IMG/VR virus record: IMGVR_UViG_3300030109_001830
Coordinates: 1-33,749 of that record
Length of the DNA stretch: 33,749 nucleotides
Direction: 5' to 3' (one strand)
DNA from: a virus
Part shown: piece after piece, positions 6,871-13,814 of the stretch
How positions within the stretch are numbered: the first letter of the stretch is position 1
Layout: each line of letters begins with the position of its first letter
The notes under the pieces: generated by a model
Database searches by the model: none
What the model saw: only the letters and a program-made list of their open reading frames with translations
What the model was told of the DNA's origin: nothing
Made by a program: the position numbers and the translations under genes

Positions 6871-7191
6871 ATGGAAAGAGTTACATTAGACTTAGAACAA
6901 TTAAGCATACTTGCTTCTAAGTACATTACAGTAGTAATGAATACAATATACCAAGATATTAGAAATGGCACATTGTATACACACTACAAAAATAATTTAC
7001 CTATAAGAAAAATATTTTATAGGGTATGCAAACCGAACATGTCAGAAAAGACATGGGATAAGTTCTTGCAATCACCAGAGTTTCAAATGATTGACAGAAA
7101 CGATACTGGTGCGACATTGTCAAACGATAATTTTGACGACGTTGTTTTTGCTCTTATAGAGCATAAAGCATTGGAGGGCAAATCATGGTAA
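6871..7191 (+). CDS. Hypothetical protein, 106 residues
   Basis: The start is ATG 6871, seven bases after a strong AGGAGG (6859-6864); an earlier in-frame start at 6799 would run into the upstream gene and lacks support. The protein is mainly helical with a basic centre (LPIRKIFYRVCKPNMSEKTWDKF) that could be nucleic-acid-binding by charge. No family recognised. Its stop overlaps the ATG of the DUF932 gene, so the two are probably coupled. Confidence 0.65.
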   Translation: MERVTLDLEQLSILASKYITVVMNTIYQDIRNGTLYTHYKNNLPIRKIFYRVCKPNMSEKTWDKFLQSPEFQMIDRNDTGATLSNDNFDDVVFALIEHKALEGKSW

Positions 7192-8234
7192 CAAGAAAAC
7201 GAGAGATGCCAATTTTAGGAGATAGGTATGCTAATAGATATCTACCATTCTACAAATTAGGCACAGTCTTTAGTGATGGCGTTGATAGTGTTGAAGCGTT
7301 AGAATATGCTGGTCTAGATTATGAATATCAGATTGACAAACCAACTGCTAGATACACGAAAATAATTGACGGCACAGAGTTCGTACAAAATGTAGAAGGA
7401 GATACTAGAGCAGTAATTAGACCTCCAGTCGCAGGAAGATATGATACTCCTGAATGGATTGGTAATGTTACTGACAGATATTCTCTGATACAAAATAGAG
7501 AAATAGCAGAGTTCATACAACCTTTAACTGAAACGTATCCTGTAAAGGTCGCAGGAGAGCTTGGTAGGGGTCGTACAGTATTTTATGTGTTATCGGGTAG
7601 TGAAATTAAAACAACTATCCCTACGGAACAAATAAATACGTTTATTCTTGTCAAAGATGGTAAGAATGGTGGCACTGGTTTATCAATTGGAATGTTTGCT
7701 GTCAGAGTTGCATGTTCAAATATGCAGATGTTCAGTAAGCAAGTTCTAAATAGTTGGACTATCAAACATACTGCTAGTATCAGAGATAATGCAGAAATTT
7801 TGATTGATGGTATGCACAAGTTAGAGCAGATAAAAAAAGATATCAGTCTAGTTATAAATAAGTATAGCCATACAAAGATGGGATATGACGATAGACAATC
7901 AATGTTTGCACATGCTTACCCACTACCAAAAAGATCAACAACTCTAGGTATTCTTAGTGATAGTACTGCACAAGCAGAAAGAACTGACTACCTACAAAGG
8001 TCTTATGACTTAGCAGTTGATAGGACAAAACAAATGAGGACTACTGCCGAAGAACTATATTCAAAGTTCAACGACGATAATCCTGATGTGGCTAATACTG
8101 TATGGGCTTCTATACAAGCTGTAACAGAACTTAGCACATGGCGTGAGGGTAACAAAGCAGATAGTTCTGTATTGTTTGGTGCAAGAGCAAACGAAATATA
8201 TAGAGCGTATGAATATGCTCAATACTTAAGATAA
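7185..8234 (+). CDS. DUF932 phage/plasmid-like protein
   Basis: A 349-residue protein with the hallmark DUF932 region at about residues 80-230: an NVTDRYSLIQNREI segment near the start, an AGELGRGRTVFYVL strand pair, then ILVKDGKNGGTGLSIG and VRVACSNM. Proteins of this family occur on plasmids and phages near recombination and replication genes; their activity is not established. GGAGGG at 7171-7176 precedes the ATG and the gene overlaps the preceding stop. It is followed at ten bases by another gene with a good ribosome-binding site, so the P2 cassette continues through it. Confidence 0.75.
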   Translation: MVTRKREMPILGDRYANRYLPFYKLGTVFSDGVDSVEALEYAGLDYEYQIDKPTARYTKIIDGTEFVQNVEGDTRAVIRPPVAGRYDTPEWIGNVTDRYSLIQNREIAEFIQPLTETYPVKVAGELGRGRTVFYVLSGSEIKTTIPTEQINTFILVKDGKNGGTGLSIGMFAVRVACSNMQMFSKQVLNSWTIKHTASIRDNAEILIDGMHKLEQIKKDISLVINKYSHTKMGYDDRQSMFAHAYPLPKRSTTLGILSDSTAQAERTDYLQRSYDLAVDRTKQMRTTAEELYSKFNDDNPDVANTVWASIQAVTELSTWREGNKADSSVLFGARANEIYRAYEYAQYLR

Positions 8235-8244
8235 GGAGACAATT

Positions 8245-8949
8245 ATGACTACAGAAAAATTAACTAAAATGAAACAGATGATGGCTAACAATCCACCACC
8301 AGAACCATTCTACTTAGAGGTAGAACAAAAAAGTGATGATGGCACTATTGTTTACAAACCTTTGATGGTTAGATTTGCATTTGAAAGTAAATTTGACGAT
8401 ATCAAGTGGACTCTGTATGGCGACTTTGACGAACAGGGTAACAGCAATAGATACTGGAAATTTGATGGTGTCAGTGGTGCTGAAAGAATTAAACAATGGG
8501 CAGAAGCAGAAGTACAATTAATGGAACAGACTGTCAAAGGCAAAACTTACTATGAGTGTATAAGTATCAAATGGGAAGATGACGAAGAAGTTGACAATGC
8601 TGTTGTAGGTATCGCTAAAAAAGTTGGTCAAGAAGTTGCACAGGAATACATTGACGAGCAAGAAGAAAAGAAAGCTACTGTCAAACCTGCTGGTGGAATT
8701 GGAAAAGATGATCAGGTTCCTGCTGTTTGGATGTTACCTAGAGAGTATCACGAACAAGCTAATGAGAAACAAAGGAAAAGTATAGAAATGCAAGTTGCTG
8801 TCAAAGCTTACACAGAGTTTTGCAGTACAGATTATGCAAGTGAAGAAGATAGAACTATACTAAAGAACATCTTAGAAAAAATGATAGGAAGTGAATTATG
8901 GCAACTGCCACAAGAAGATTCGGACGAGACGAAGAACGAAACAAAGTAA
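8245..8949 (+). CDS. Hypothetical protein after DUF932, possible nucleic-acid-binding
   Basis: A 234-residue acidic protein. Residues about 20-110 form a beta-rich domain with several Trp and Tyr residues; an acidic linker (about 111-150) and a helical C-terminal part (170-220) follow, ending in an acidic tail (EDSDETKNETK). The plan of a beta-barrel with an acidic C-terminus is reminiscent of phage single-strand-binding proteins, and the neighbourhood of recombination-type genes would fit, but I see no diagnostic motif. AAGGAG at 8233-8238 precedes the ATG. Its last 52 bases overlap the next gene. Confidence 0.6.
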   Translation: MTTEKLTKMKQMMANNPPPEPFYLEVEQKSDDGTIVYKPLMVRFAFESKFDDIKWTLYGDFDEQGNSNRYWKFDGVSGAERIKQWAEAEVQLMEQTVKGKTYYECISIKWEDDEEVDNAVVGIAKKVGQEVAQEYIDEQEEKKATVKPAGGIGKDDQVPAVWMLPREYHEQANEKQRKSIEMQVAVKAYTEFCSTDYASEEDRTILKNILEKMIGSELWQLPQEDSDETKNETK

Positions 8950-9206
8950 TCGTTCAGCAGTTTCTTGACAATCCTAACACTACCTTACAGGAAGTTGCAG
9001 AGGAATACTTTATAAGTAGAGCTAGAGTAGGTCAAATACTTAAGACTTACTTTGGCTCTGACTGGCAAAAACCAAAAAAGAAGTATGTCTGTTCAGCATG
9101 TCAAATTACTTTTAATACATGGCAAAGTAATCCGACTGCAAAATATTGTAAGTCATGTTACGGAAAGCATTGGAAAGGCAAAGCAAGACCGAGTTATAAA
9201 AAATAA
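8898..9206 (+). CDS. HTH plus zinc-ribbon small regulator
   Basis: A 102-residue basic protein. Residues about 14-50 (IVQQFLDNPNTTLQEVAEEY, then ISRARVGQILKTYFG) look like a sigma-factor region-4-type helix-turn-helix. Residues about 60-92 hold a CSAC and CKSC pair with a 17-residue gap, a zinc ribbon. The tail is Lys/Arg-rich. The start at ATG 8898 has AGGAAG just upstream (8886-8891) and overlaps the previous gene by 52 bases. A DNA-binding transcription factor is likely. It could act on the repeated TTTACA promoters of this phage, but that is inference. Last gene before an extremely A-rich stretch. Confidence 0.7.
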   Translation: MATATRRFGRDEERNKVIVQQFLDNPNTTLQEVAEEYFISRARVGQILKTYFGSDWQKPKKKYVCSACQITFNTWQSNPTAKYCKSCYGKHWKGKARPSYKK

Positions 9207-9319
9207 AAAAACGAAAAAAAAGTTTTTCATACTTTACAAAAAAAAGAAAAAAAACAAAAATAAAAAAATATATATATAAATATATATATCAAAAAAAGTT
9301 CAAAACATAAGGAGATAAG
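9207..9319 (+). other. Extremely AT-rich intergenic stretch
   Basis: About 113 bases that are almost entirely A and T. They include A-runs, a weak AAAAAC/GTTTTT hairpin (9215-9235 region) that could terminate the upstream unit, an ATACTTTACAAAA sequence matching the phage -35 surroundings, and an alternating TA block at about 9269-9288. A GGAG ribosome-binding site follows at 9311-9314. No -10 box stands at the usual distance from the TTTACA. DNA this easy to melt, directly before a helicase-loader gene, could be part of a replication origin; I see no iterons to prove it. Confidence 0.5.
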
Positions 9320-10036
9320 ATGACAATGGTCAATCAAAGATATGACTGCACTATCTGTGAAGATTCAGGATATGTGCCAGTCAAAGAAGAACCTACAAGA
9401 TTACAAACTTGTATATGTGAGCAAAAGAAGTATCAAGAAAAACGATACAATCTAAATTTTATCAGTTCAAATATTACAGAACTAGATAAACAGAGATTTA
9501 CTCTTGATAACTTTGATCCTAGAAAACAACTTACCAAGAAAGGTATAGCAGATGCAAAAATGCTTATAAAACTTCTTGATAGTTGGCAGAAAAAAGATAT
9601 AAAAATACTGACAATTATCGGTGGTGTAGGTATAGGCAAAACTCATTTAAGTATTGCTACACTATTAAACCTGCTACATGAAGATAGATGTTATTATGCA
9701 CCAGCTTCTGAGGTATCAGTCAAGTCAAGAGATTTTGAGTATAACGAAGCTGAACGATATAGAAGAAAATTACAAGATGTTGACTGGCTAGTTCTTGATG
9801 ATGTAGGTGTTGAGCATGATCCTAGAGGTTACATGCAGACTTTTTATCATAGCGTTATTGACCACAGGTATAGTCAGCACAAACAAACTTTGATCACTAC
9901 TAATTTAAGTATCAATGGCAAGAAAAAAGATAGTCTACTTAAAAGACTAGGAGAGCGTATTGTATCAAGACTAAACCACAAGGGAGTAAGTCTATGCTAC
10001 GAAGCAGAGGGTCAAGATATAAGGAAAGCTAAATGA
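9320..10036 (+). CDS. DnaC/IstB-like AAA+ helicase loader
   Basis: A 238-residue ATPase that would load the replicative helicase onto phage DNA. The N-terminus carries a small zinc-binding-type motif (C10, C13, C31, C33). The AAA+ core shows Walker A GGVGIGKT (101-108), Walker B WLVLDD (156-161), sensor-1 LITTN (191-195) and an arginine-finger-type RIVSRL segment near 214. ATG 9320 or 9326 can serve; GGAG at 9311-9314 fits both. No phage helicase, primase or polymerase lies in the window, so it either recruits the host helicase or partners with genes outside the window. Confidence 0.85.
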   Translation: MTMVNQRYDCTICEDSGYVPVKEEPTRLQTCICEQKKYQEKRYNLNFISSNITELDKQRFTLDNFDPRKQLTKKGIADAKMLIKLLDSWQKKDIKILTIIGGVGIGKTHLSIATLLNLLHEDRCYYAPASEVSVKSRDFEYNEAERYRRKLQDVDWLVLDDVGVEHDPRGYMQTFYHSVIDHRYSQHKQTLITTNLSINGKKKDSLLKRLGERIVSRLNHKGVSLCYEAEGQDIRKAK

Positions 10037-10557
10037 GTGTAAGCTTAAGAGGTCAGGTATTTTTATGCCAAAATGACATATCAATATACAAAGACAAAGA
10101 TGATAATAGTTTATTTATTGCTGGAAATATTAGACCTCACCCACAACCTAGAATTACTAGACGCAGTAGATTCGCAAATAAATACCATAAAGCGTATATA
10201 GATTGGCGTAACAATATGCGTGATCTAGTTAAAACTAAATTTCAGCAACTATATTTCCCTGATGAATTTTTAGAGTTGAGTGTTGTATTCGGTGCAAAAC
10301 CTAGTGAAGCTACAAGAAAAAACAAAGATGGCTCTGACGATAAAAGAACAATAAATGATATTTATAATTCTGACTTAGCAAACTATGTAAAAGCATGGGA
10401 AGATGTTATGAATGGCATTGTATACAAAGACGATAAGCAGATAAGAAAGTATGGTAATTGCGATGCTACTGATAATGTCAAAGATTACTATTTTATACAT
10501 TTGAAACCAGTGTATGTACATCATTCTTTTTTCACGGACACAAAGGTAAAAATTTAG
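10033..10557 (+). CDS. RusA-like Holliday junction resolvase
   Basis: A 174-residue endonuclease of the RusA family, which cuts four-way DNA junctions. The N-terminal NIRPHPQPRITRRSRF block (32-47) and the following YIDWRNNM match the family. The catalytic segment reads D114-L-A-N117, K120, D124, NG (127-128) and DD133-134 with Q136, the spacing of the family's acidic metal ligands. It is longer than typical RusA (about 120 residues), mainly through an N-terminal extension and an insert at 90-107. The start overlaps the loader stop (ATGA), so the two are coupled. It would resolve recombination or replication branches before packaging. Confidence 0.8.
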   Translation: MSVSLRGQVFLCQNDISIYKDKDDNSLFIAGNIRPHPQPRITRRSRFANKYHKAYIDWRNNMRDLVKTKFQQLYFPDEFLELSVVFGAKPSEATRKNKDGSDDKRTINDIYNSDLANYVKAWEDVMNGIVYKDDKQIRKYGNCDATDNVKDYYFIHLKPVYVHHSFFTDTKVKI

Positions 10558-10641
10558 GAATGTCTAAAATTATAGTGAGGACAGTTTTAAAAACTAAAAT
10601 TTAGAATGGACATAAAGCAGAATTTTTTTTAGAATGTATCG

Positions 10642-10665
10642 CAGAAGCATTGTGCCTTCTGTTTT
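10642..10665 (+). terminator. Hairpin plus TTTT after the resolvase gene
   Basis: CAGAA-GCA (10642-10649) pairs across a TTG loop with TGC-TTCTG (10653-10661, one bulged C), followed by TTTT. A modest intrinsic-terminator-like hairpin that could end the loader/resolvase unit. The short stem and short U-tract keep confidence moderate. Confidence 0.45.
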
Positions 10666-10670
10666 GAACA

Positions 10671-10723
10671 AAAGTGGTGGGTGTTTCTCTGGCGAGAAAT
10701 TAGACATTCACGCTCACCACTTT
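10671..10723 (+). ncRNA. Two-tier hairpin merging into promoter P3
   Basis: Outer stem AAAGTGGTG (10671-10679) with CACCACTTT (10715-10723), both perfect; inner stem TTTCTC (10684-10689) with GAGAAA (10694-10699) closed by TGGC. The final TTT is also the start of the -35 box of promoter P3. Such nested perfect complementarity in a non-coding gap is unlikely by chance. It may be a terminator, an operator-like cruciform or part of a small RNA. Confidence 0.5.
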
Positions 10724-10749
10724 ACAAACCTAAAATATTATAGTATAGT
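10721..10749 (+). promoter_or_regulatory. Promoter P3 of the repeated family
   Basis: TTTACA (10721-10726), a 17-base spacer containing CTAAAATATTATAG, and TATAGT (10744-10749). The spacer is nearly identical to those of P1 and P5. It lies 42 bases before the ParB-like gene, which has an AAGGAGG ribosome-binding site. Confidence 0.7.
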
Positions 10750-10791
10750 TATTATGTTCAATAAAAAACAGAAGATTCAAGGAGGTCTTAA

Positions 10792-11676
10792 ATGGTGAGG
10801 AATGTTTCTACTTCCACGCAAATCCGAAATGGAGTTAACACTCCAGAGGTCAATGGCGTAATTCACACAAAGGAAACGATTGTGAATCCCATTTATGCTA
10901 GAGCAGTAAGTCCACGACATGTTACTGCGATAGTAAACAACTTTGATCCACGCAAGATAGGTACTATCGTTGTATGCGATATCGGTGATGACAAATACGA
11001 AATCATTGATGGTCAGCACAGGGTTGAAGCTTGTAAACGTCTAAAACATGAATGGATAGAAGTTCATGTATTAGAGAATATGTCCTTAGAGGAAAGAGCA
11101 GAATTTTATCACTCTTTCAATACTTTGAGGAAGCCACTATCTAGTATCGAGAAGTTTAAAGCTAGACTGATTGAGGGTGATGGCGAAAGTGTAGCGATAC
11201 ACGAAATCTGTAAGAGAGTTGGTGTTCAAGTTATGGGCATAGATACAGGAATCAAACAGACTGTATTCCCTATAACAAGAAGCATTGACAAGCTTATAGG
11301 AATTTTTAGTATGGGATTGTTGCACAGGACAGTCAGCATATTATACAACGCTTATGACAATGAACCACAAGATTGGTCAAAAGAAGCATTTGGCAACTAC
11401 TTGCTAGATAACATAAGCAAAGTTCTGTATTCATACAGGAACGAGATAGATGATGACAGGTTGTGTCAAACTATCGCAAAAGCAAAGTCAAGCTACTGGA
11501 ACAGTAAACCTGATAGCACAGACTTGCAAATGAAAACTTATGGTGGTGCAACTAAAATTGTTGAAGCTTACAACAAAGGTTTATCAGAAGCTAAGAGATT
11601 AGACTTCTCTAAATTGTTTGCGAAAAAAGTTTCAGCACACATCATGAGGAAATCAGCAGGAATAAACAAAGGTTAA
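10792..11676 (+). CDS. ParB-like nuclease-domain protein
   Basis: A 294-residue protein with a ParB/sulfiredoxin-fold N-terminal domain. The diagnostic block is IIDGQHRVEA (71-80), preceded by strands including GTIVVCDIGDDKYE and followed by a ...EWIEVHVLENMSLEERAEFYHSFN-type segment (split around residue 100). Residues 110-290 are helical and basic, of unknown role. Phage ParB-like proteins include nucleases, CTPases and DNA-binding regulators, and the exact activity cannot be told here. It is the first gene after promoter P3 (AAGGAGG at 10780-10786, ATG 10792). Hairpins flank it on both sides, and a second ParB-like gene starts 460 bases downstream of its end. Confidence 0.75.
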   Translation: MVRNVSTSTQIRNGVNTPEVNGVIHTKETIVNPIYARAVSPRHVTAIVNNFDPRKIGTIVVCDIGDDKYEIIDGQHRVEACKRLKHEWIEVHVLENMSLEERAEFYHSFNTLRKPLSSIEKFKARLIEGDGESVAIHEICKRVGVQVMGIDTGIKQTVFPITRSIDKLIGIFSMGLLHRTVSILYNAYDNEPQDWSKEAFGNYLLDNISKVLYSYRNEIDDDRLCQTIAKAKSSYWNSKPDSTDLQMKTYGGATKIVEAYNKGLSEAKRLDFSKLFAKKVSAHIMRKSAGINKG

Positions 11677-11697
11677 TCCCTTTTAACTAAATAGCTT

Positions 11698-11738
11698 GGC
11701 TTGGTGGGAGTGTTCAGGGACGCTCACTCTCACTAGCC
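11698..11738 (+). ncRNA. Intergenic hairpin after the first ParB-like gene
   Basis: GTGGGAGTG (11704-11712) pairs with CACTCTCAC (11725-11733; one G-T pair) around a 12-base loop, extended by GGCT (11698-11701) with AGCC (11735-11738). No U-tract follows, so it is not a standard terminator. The sequence GGTGGG...GTGTT...ACGCTCAC is shared in outline with the element at 10671-10723, suggesting two related structured elements around this gene. Confidence 0.45.
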
Positions 11739-11760
11739 ACAAATCAAAACAGGAGAAACA

Positions 11761-11976
11761 ATGGGAAACTTATACGACGAACTAAAAGACTTTGAACATT
11801 TACAAAAGCAACTAGACGCTTATGTTGACAGGTTAGAGAAAGTACACTATCAAAAGATAGATGGTCAAGCTAGAAAAGAAGCTTTACAAAATATGGAGGA
11901 ACGAAACGATCATGTCAGCGATACACCTGACATAGATAGTATCGCAGAAAGAAACTATGAGAATAGAAAATCATAG
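11761..11976 (+). CDS. Small helical acidic protein, unknown
   Basis: A 71-residue, almost wholly helical protein (YDELKDFEHLQKQLDAYVDR and onward) with a coiled-coil-like heptad pattern in residues 4-45 and an acidic tail. AGGAG at 11751-11755 precedes ATG 11761. It is the last gene before the structured RNA and terminator that precede the modification operon. No family recognised. Confidence 0.65.
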   Translation: MGNLYDELKDFEHLQKQLDAYVDRLEKVHYQKIDGQARKEALQNMEERNDHVSDTPDIDSIAERNYENRKS

Positions 11977-11990
11977 TATACAATTTATTT

Positions 11991-12047
11991 GGGCAGTGAC
12001 CTCCAAGACTGTTAAAACCTACCTCGTGTAGTTTTTCACCACTGCCC
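11991..12047 (+). ncRNA. Structured RNA element upstream of the modification operon
   Basis: A perfect 8-bp outer helix, GGGCAGTG (11991-11998) with CACTGCCC (12040-12047), encloses an inner hairpin AAAA(C)CTAC (12014-12022) with GTAGTTTT (12028-12035) around a CTCGT loop. The whole 57-base unit is non-coding and is followed 9 bases later by an intrinsic terminator. It could be a riboswitch-like attenuator, a small RNA or a processing signal. No known RNA class is recognised by eye. Confidence 0.5.
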
Positions 12048-12056
12048 ATACAATAT

Positions 12057-12108
12057 ACTCCCTTGTGGCTAGACAATTCCTTTTTTTCTCGCAGGGGAGT
12101 TTTTATTT
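12057..12108 (+). terminator. Rho-independent terminator before the modification operon
   Basis: ACTCCCTTG (12057-12065) pairs with CAGGGGAGT (12092-12100; nine pairs, one G-T) across a 26-base loop, directly followed by TTTTATTTT. It would stop transcription from promoter P3 and make the operon starting at 12136 independent, unless it is regulated by the structured element just upstream. Confidence 0.65.
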
Positions 12109-12129
12109 TAGTTATGTATATGCTAGACT
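12102..12129 (+). promoter_or_regulatory. Candidate promoter giving a leaderless modification operon
   Basis: TTTATT (12102-12107), 16 bases, then TAGACT (12124-12129). The ATG of the operon's first gene is at 12136, six bases after the -10 box, which is where transcription would begin. No Shine-Dalgarno sequence precedes that ATG, so a leaderless mRNA is consistent. The -35 match is weak. Confidence 0.4.
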
Positions 12130-12135
12130 ACTGGC

Positions 12136-12840
12136 ATGGAACTAAAAAATCGTATCAAAGAACACATCACAGTAAAGAAATCAGAGATAAGACCTAATCC
12201 TAACAACTGGCGATTACACCCAACAGAACAAATAGAGGGATTGACTACTGTACTAAAAGACATTGGTTTCGTAGATGAATTGTTAGTTATAGAAGATCCA
12301 GAAAAGAAAGCTACATATATGCTAATTGATGGTGAAGCCAGATGGTCAGTTCACGAAGCTGATGATATTCTGCCATGTGCTGTGCTAGATTTGACAGAAG
12401 AAGAAGCTAAGATTGTACTTACTACTTTTGATCCTATATCTAGTTTCGCAGGTACAGACCCTAGAAAACTAGAAAGCTTGATGAAGAATACAGATATGCA
12501 AAAACTTGAGGAAGATGTATCTGATGAAATGAAAACTCTCATGGCAGATATTGATGAGAAATTTGCAACAGGATACAACGAACTGCCACCACAAGAAACT
12601 GACGCATACTTCGTAGAAAATGAAAGAGAAGCGTTACCACCAAGCGAATATATGAAAAATAAAGAAGCAGGTACAATACCAGAATCTGCTCAAAGCATAC
12701 AAATAAAAGTTAGTCCTGAAGAATATGAAGCTTGTATGCAACGACTGAAAGAGTTGGCACAAGTATACAGCACGAATACTTTGAGCGATACATTTGTCAA
12801 ACTAATACAGGAGAGCAAAAACTATTATGATGGAGATTAG
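12136..12840 (+). CDS. ParB-like domain protein of the DNA-modification operon
   Basis: A 234-residue protein. The N-terminal 100 residues are the ParB-like domain often seen in phage DNA-modification loci: IRPNPNNWRLHP (18-29), a GFVDELLVIED strand (44-54), LIDGEAR (63-69) and a LDLTEEEAKIVLTTFDPIS segment after that. The C-terminal half is acidic and helical without a recognised domain; in related phage proteins a methyltransferase can follow this domain, but none is fused here. It overlaps the TET-like gene by 14 bases. Comparative genomics has linked ParB-type domains with phage base-hypermodification operons, so a role in targeting or regulating modification is plausible. No ribosome-binding site is visible before ATG 12136. 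Confidence 0.75.
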   Translation: MELKNRIKEHITVKKSEIRPNPNNWRLHPTEQIEGLTTVLKDIGFVDELLVIEDPEKKATYMLIDGEARWSVHEADDILPCAVLDLTEEEAKIVLTTFDPISSFAGTDPRKLESLMKNTDMQKLEEDVSDEMKTLMADIDEKFATGYNELPPQETDAYFVENEREALPPSEYMKNKEAGTIPESAQSIQIKVSPEEYEACMQRLKELAQVYSTNTLSDTFVKLIQESKNYYDGD

Positions 12841-13729
12841 ACTTAGAAGTAAAATTTCTAAAGAAGAACTTGACGAAAAACTTGGCAGGATAATAACAGA
12901 AAAAGATGTTAATGTAGTCCTCACTAATCCTTGCAAGGTGTTGAAGCCGAATGGTGACCCTTTACTTATATATTTACCCAAAGCTATACCAGAAGATGTT
13001 GCTGAAAGGTCTTATGAGATATTGCACACAATACAAAGTGTCAGTGACAATAGAGGTATGGCAAGTGGCTCTAAAAGAGTTAAGCGTGGCAAGACATCAA
13101 GAGCCAACAATATAAAGAGTAGCGTAATAGGTCATTTTGATCCTTATAAAAACTGGCACCCATTCTGCAGAACGACAGCATGGACTGGTGCACACGCAGA
13201 AGAATTTAAAGAACTGATCCCAATGTTTCAAGCATGTGCTGATAATTTTGAGAAGCACGTTCCTAATAGATATGCCATACAAAAACGCAGATGTGAATCT
13301 ACTAAGCAGGAATGGGTTATAGGTAAGACACCATTTACAACGATTACTGTAAATAATACTTATCCTACTGGCGTACACAAAGACAAAGGTGATCTTGAAT
13401 CAGGATTCAGTAACTTGGCATGCCTAAGACGTGGCGATTATGATGGTGGCATATTAACCTTCCCAGAATTTAGAGTAGGCGTTGACATGCAAGATAGGGA
13501 TTTAATACTCATGGACGCACATGAATGGCATGGAAATACAGAGCTTGATTTAAAATCTGCTGACGCTGAAAGAATATCTCTTGTTTTATATTACAGGACA
13601 AACATGCTTCAATGTGGCACAGCTGAAGAAGAAATAGAGAAAGCAAAAAAACAGATACAATGGTATACAGAGGAAGAACTAGAAGCTCATGATTTAAAGG
13701 AGTCAGTAACTTTAGCAAAGGACAGGTAG
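12827..13729 (+). CDS. TET/JBP-family 2-oxoglutarate/Fe(II) dioxygenase
   Basis: A 300-residue DNA-base oxygenase. In characterised phage relatives the enzyme oxidises 5-methylcytosine in DNA to 5-hydroxymethylcytosine; JBP relatives oxidise thymine. The iron-binding triad is visible as H184 and D186 in TGVHKDKGD, and H235 in DAHEWHGN (230-237). R249 in AERISLVLYYR is the 2-oxoglutarate-binding arginine, and GGILTFPEFRVGVD (207-220) is the family's strand block. The upstream domain carries the typical CRTTAW (114-119) and VPNRYAIQ (145-152) blocks. All catalytic residues are present. GGAG at 12811-12814 precedes the ATG. Two glycosyltransferases follow, as expected for a glycosylated hydroxymethyl base. 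No DNA cytosine methyltransferase is visible in the window. Confidence 0.88.
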   Translation: MMEIRLRSKISKEELDEKLGRIITEKDVNVVLTNPCKVLKPNGDPLLIYLPKAIPEDVAERSYEILHTIQSVSDNRGMASGSKRVKRGKTSRANNIKSSVIGHFDPYKNWHPFCRTTAWTGAHAEEFKELIPMFQACADNFEKHVPNRYAIQKRRCESTKQEWVIGKTPFTTITVNNTYPTGVHKDKGDLESGFSNLACLRRGDYDGGILTFPEFRVGVDMQDRDLILMDAHEWHGNTELDLKSADAERISLVLYYRTNMLQCGTAEEEIEKAKKQIQWYTEEELEAHDLKESVTLAKDR

Positions 13730-13758
13730 TTTATCACCCTTGACATGCTAAAACGCTG

Positions 13759-13780
13759 TCTGAGGGCTTCTGAGGGCTTC
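13759..13780 (+). repeat. Short tandem repeat in the gap after the dioxygenase gene
   Basis: TCTGAGGGCT occurs twice in tandem (13759-13768 and 13769-13778) followed by another TC, within the 85-base gap between the dioxygenase and the first glycosyltransferase. It may be a binding site or a replication-slippage product. The rest of the gap is AT-rich with no clear ribosome-binding site for ATG 13815. Confidence 0.6.
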
Positions 13781-13814
13781 ATAAAATAAGAAATTTAAGT
13801 AGAAATAAACAAAT

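Noticed and set aside
9233-9238. TTTACA with the shared ATACTTTACAAAA surroundings, possible sixth member of the promoter family
   Set aside because: The 15-19 base distance contains only A-runs without a -10 box; described only as part of the AT-rich stretch.
13740-13745. TTGACA, a perfect -35 box before the GT25-like gene
   Set aside because: No TATAAT-like sequence lies 15-19 bases downstream; that position is the GC-rich tandem repeat.
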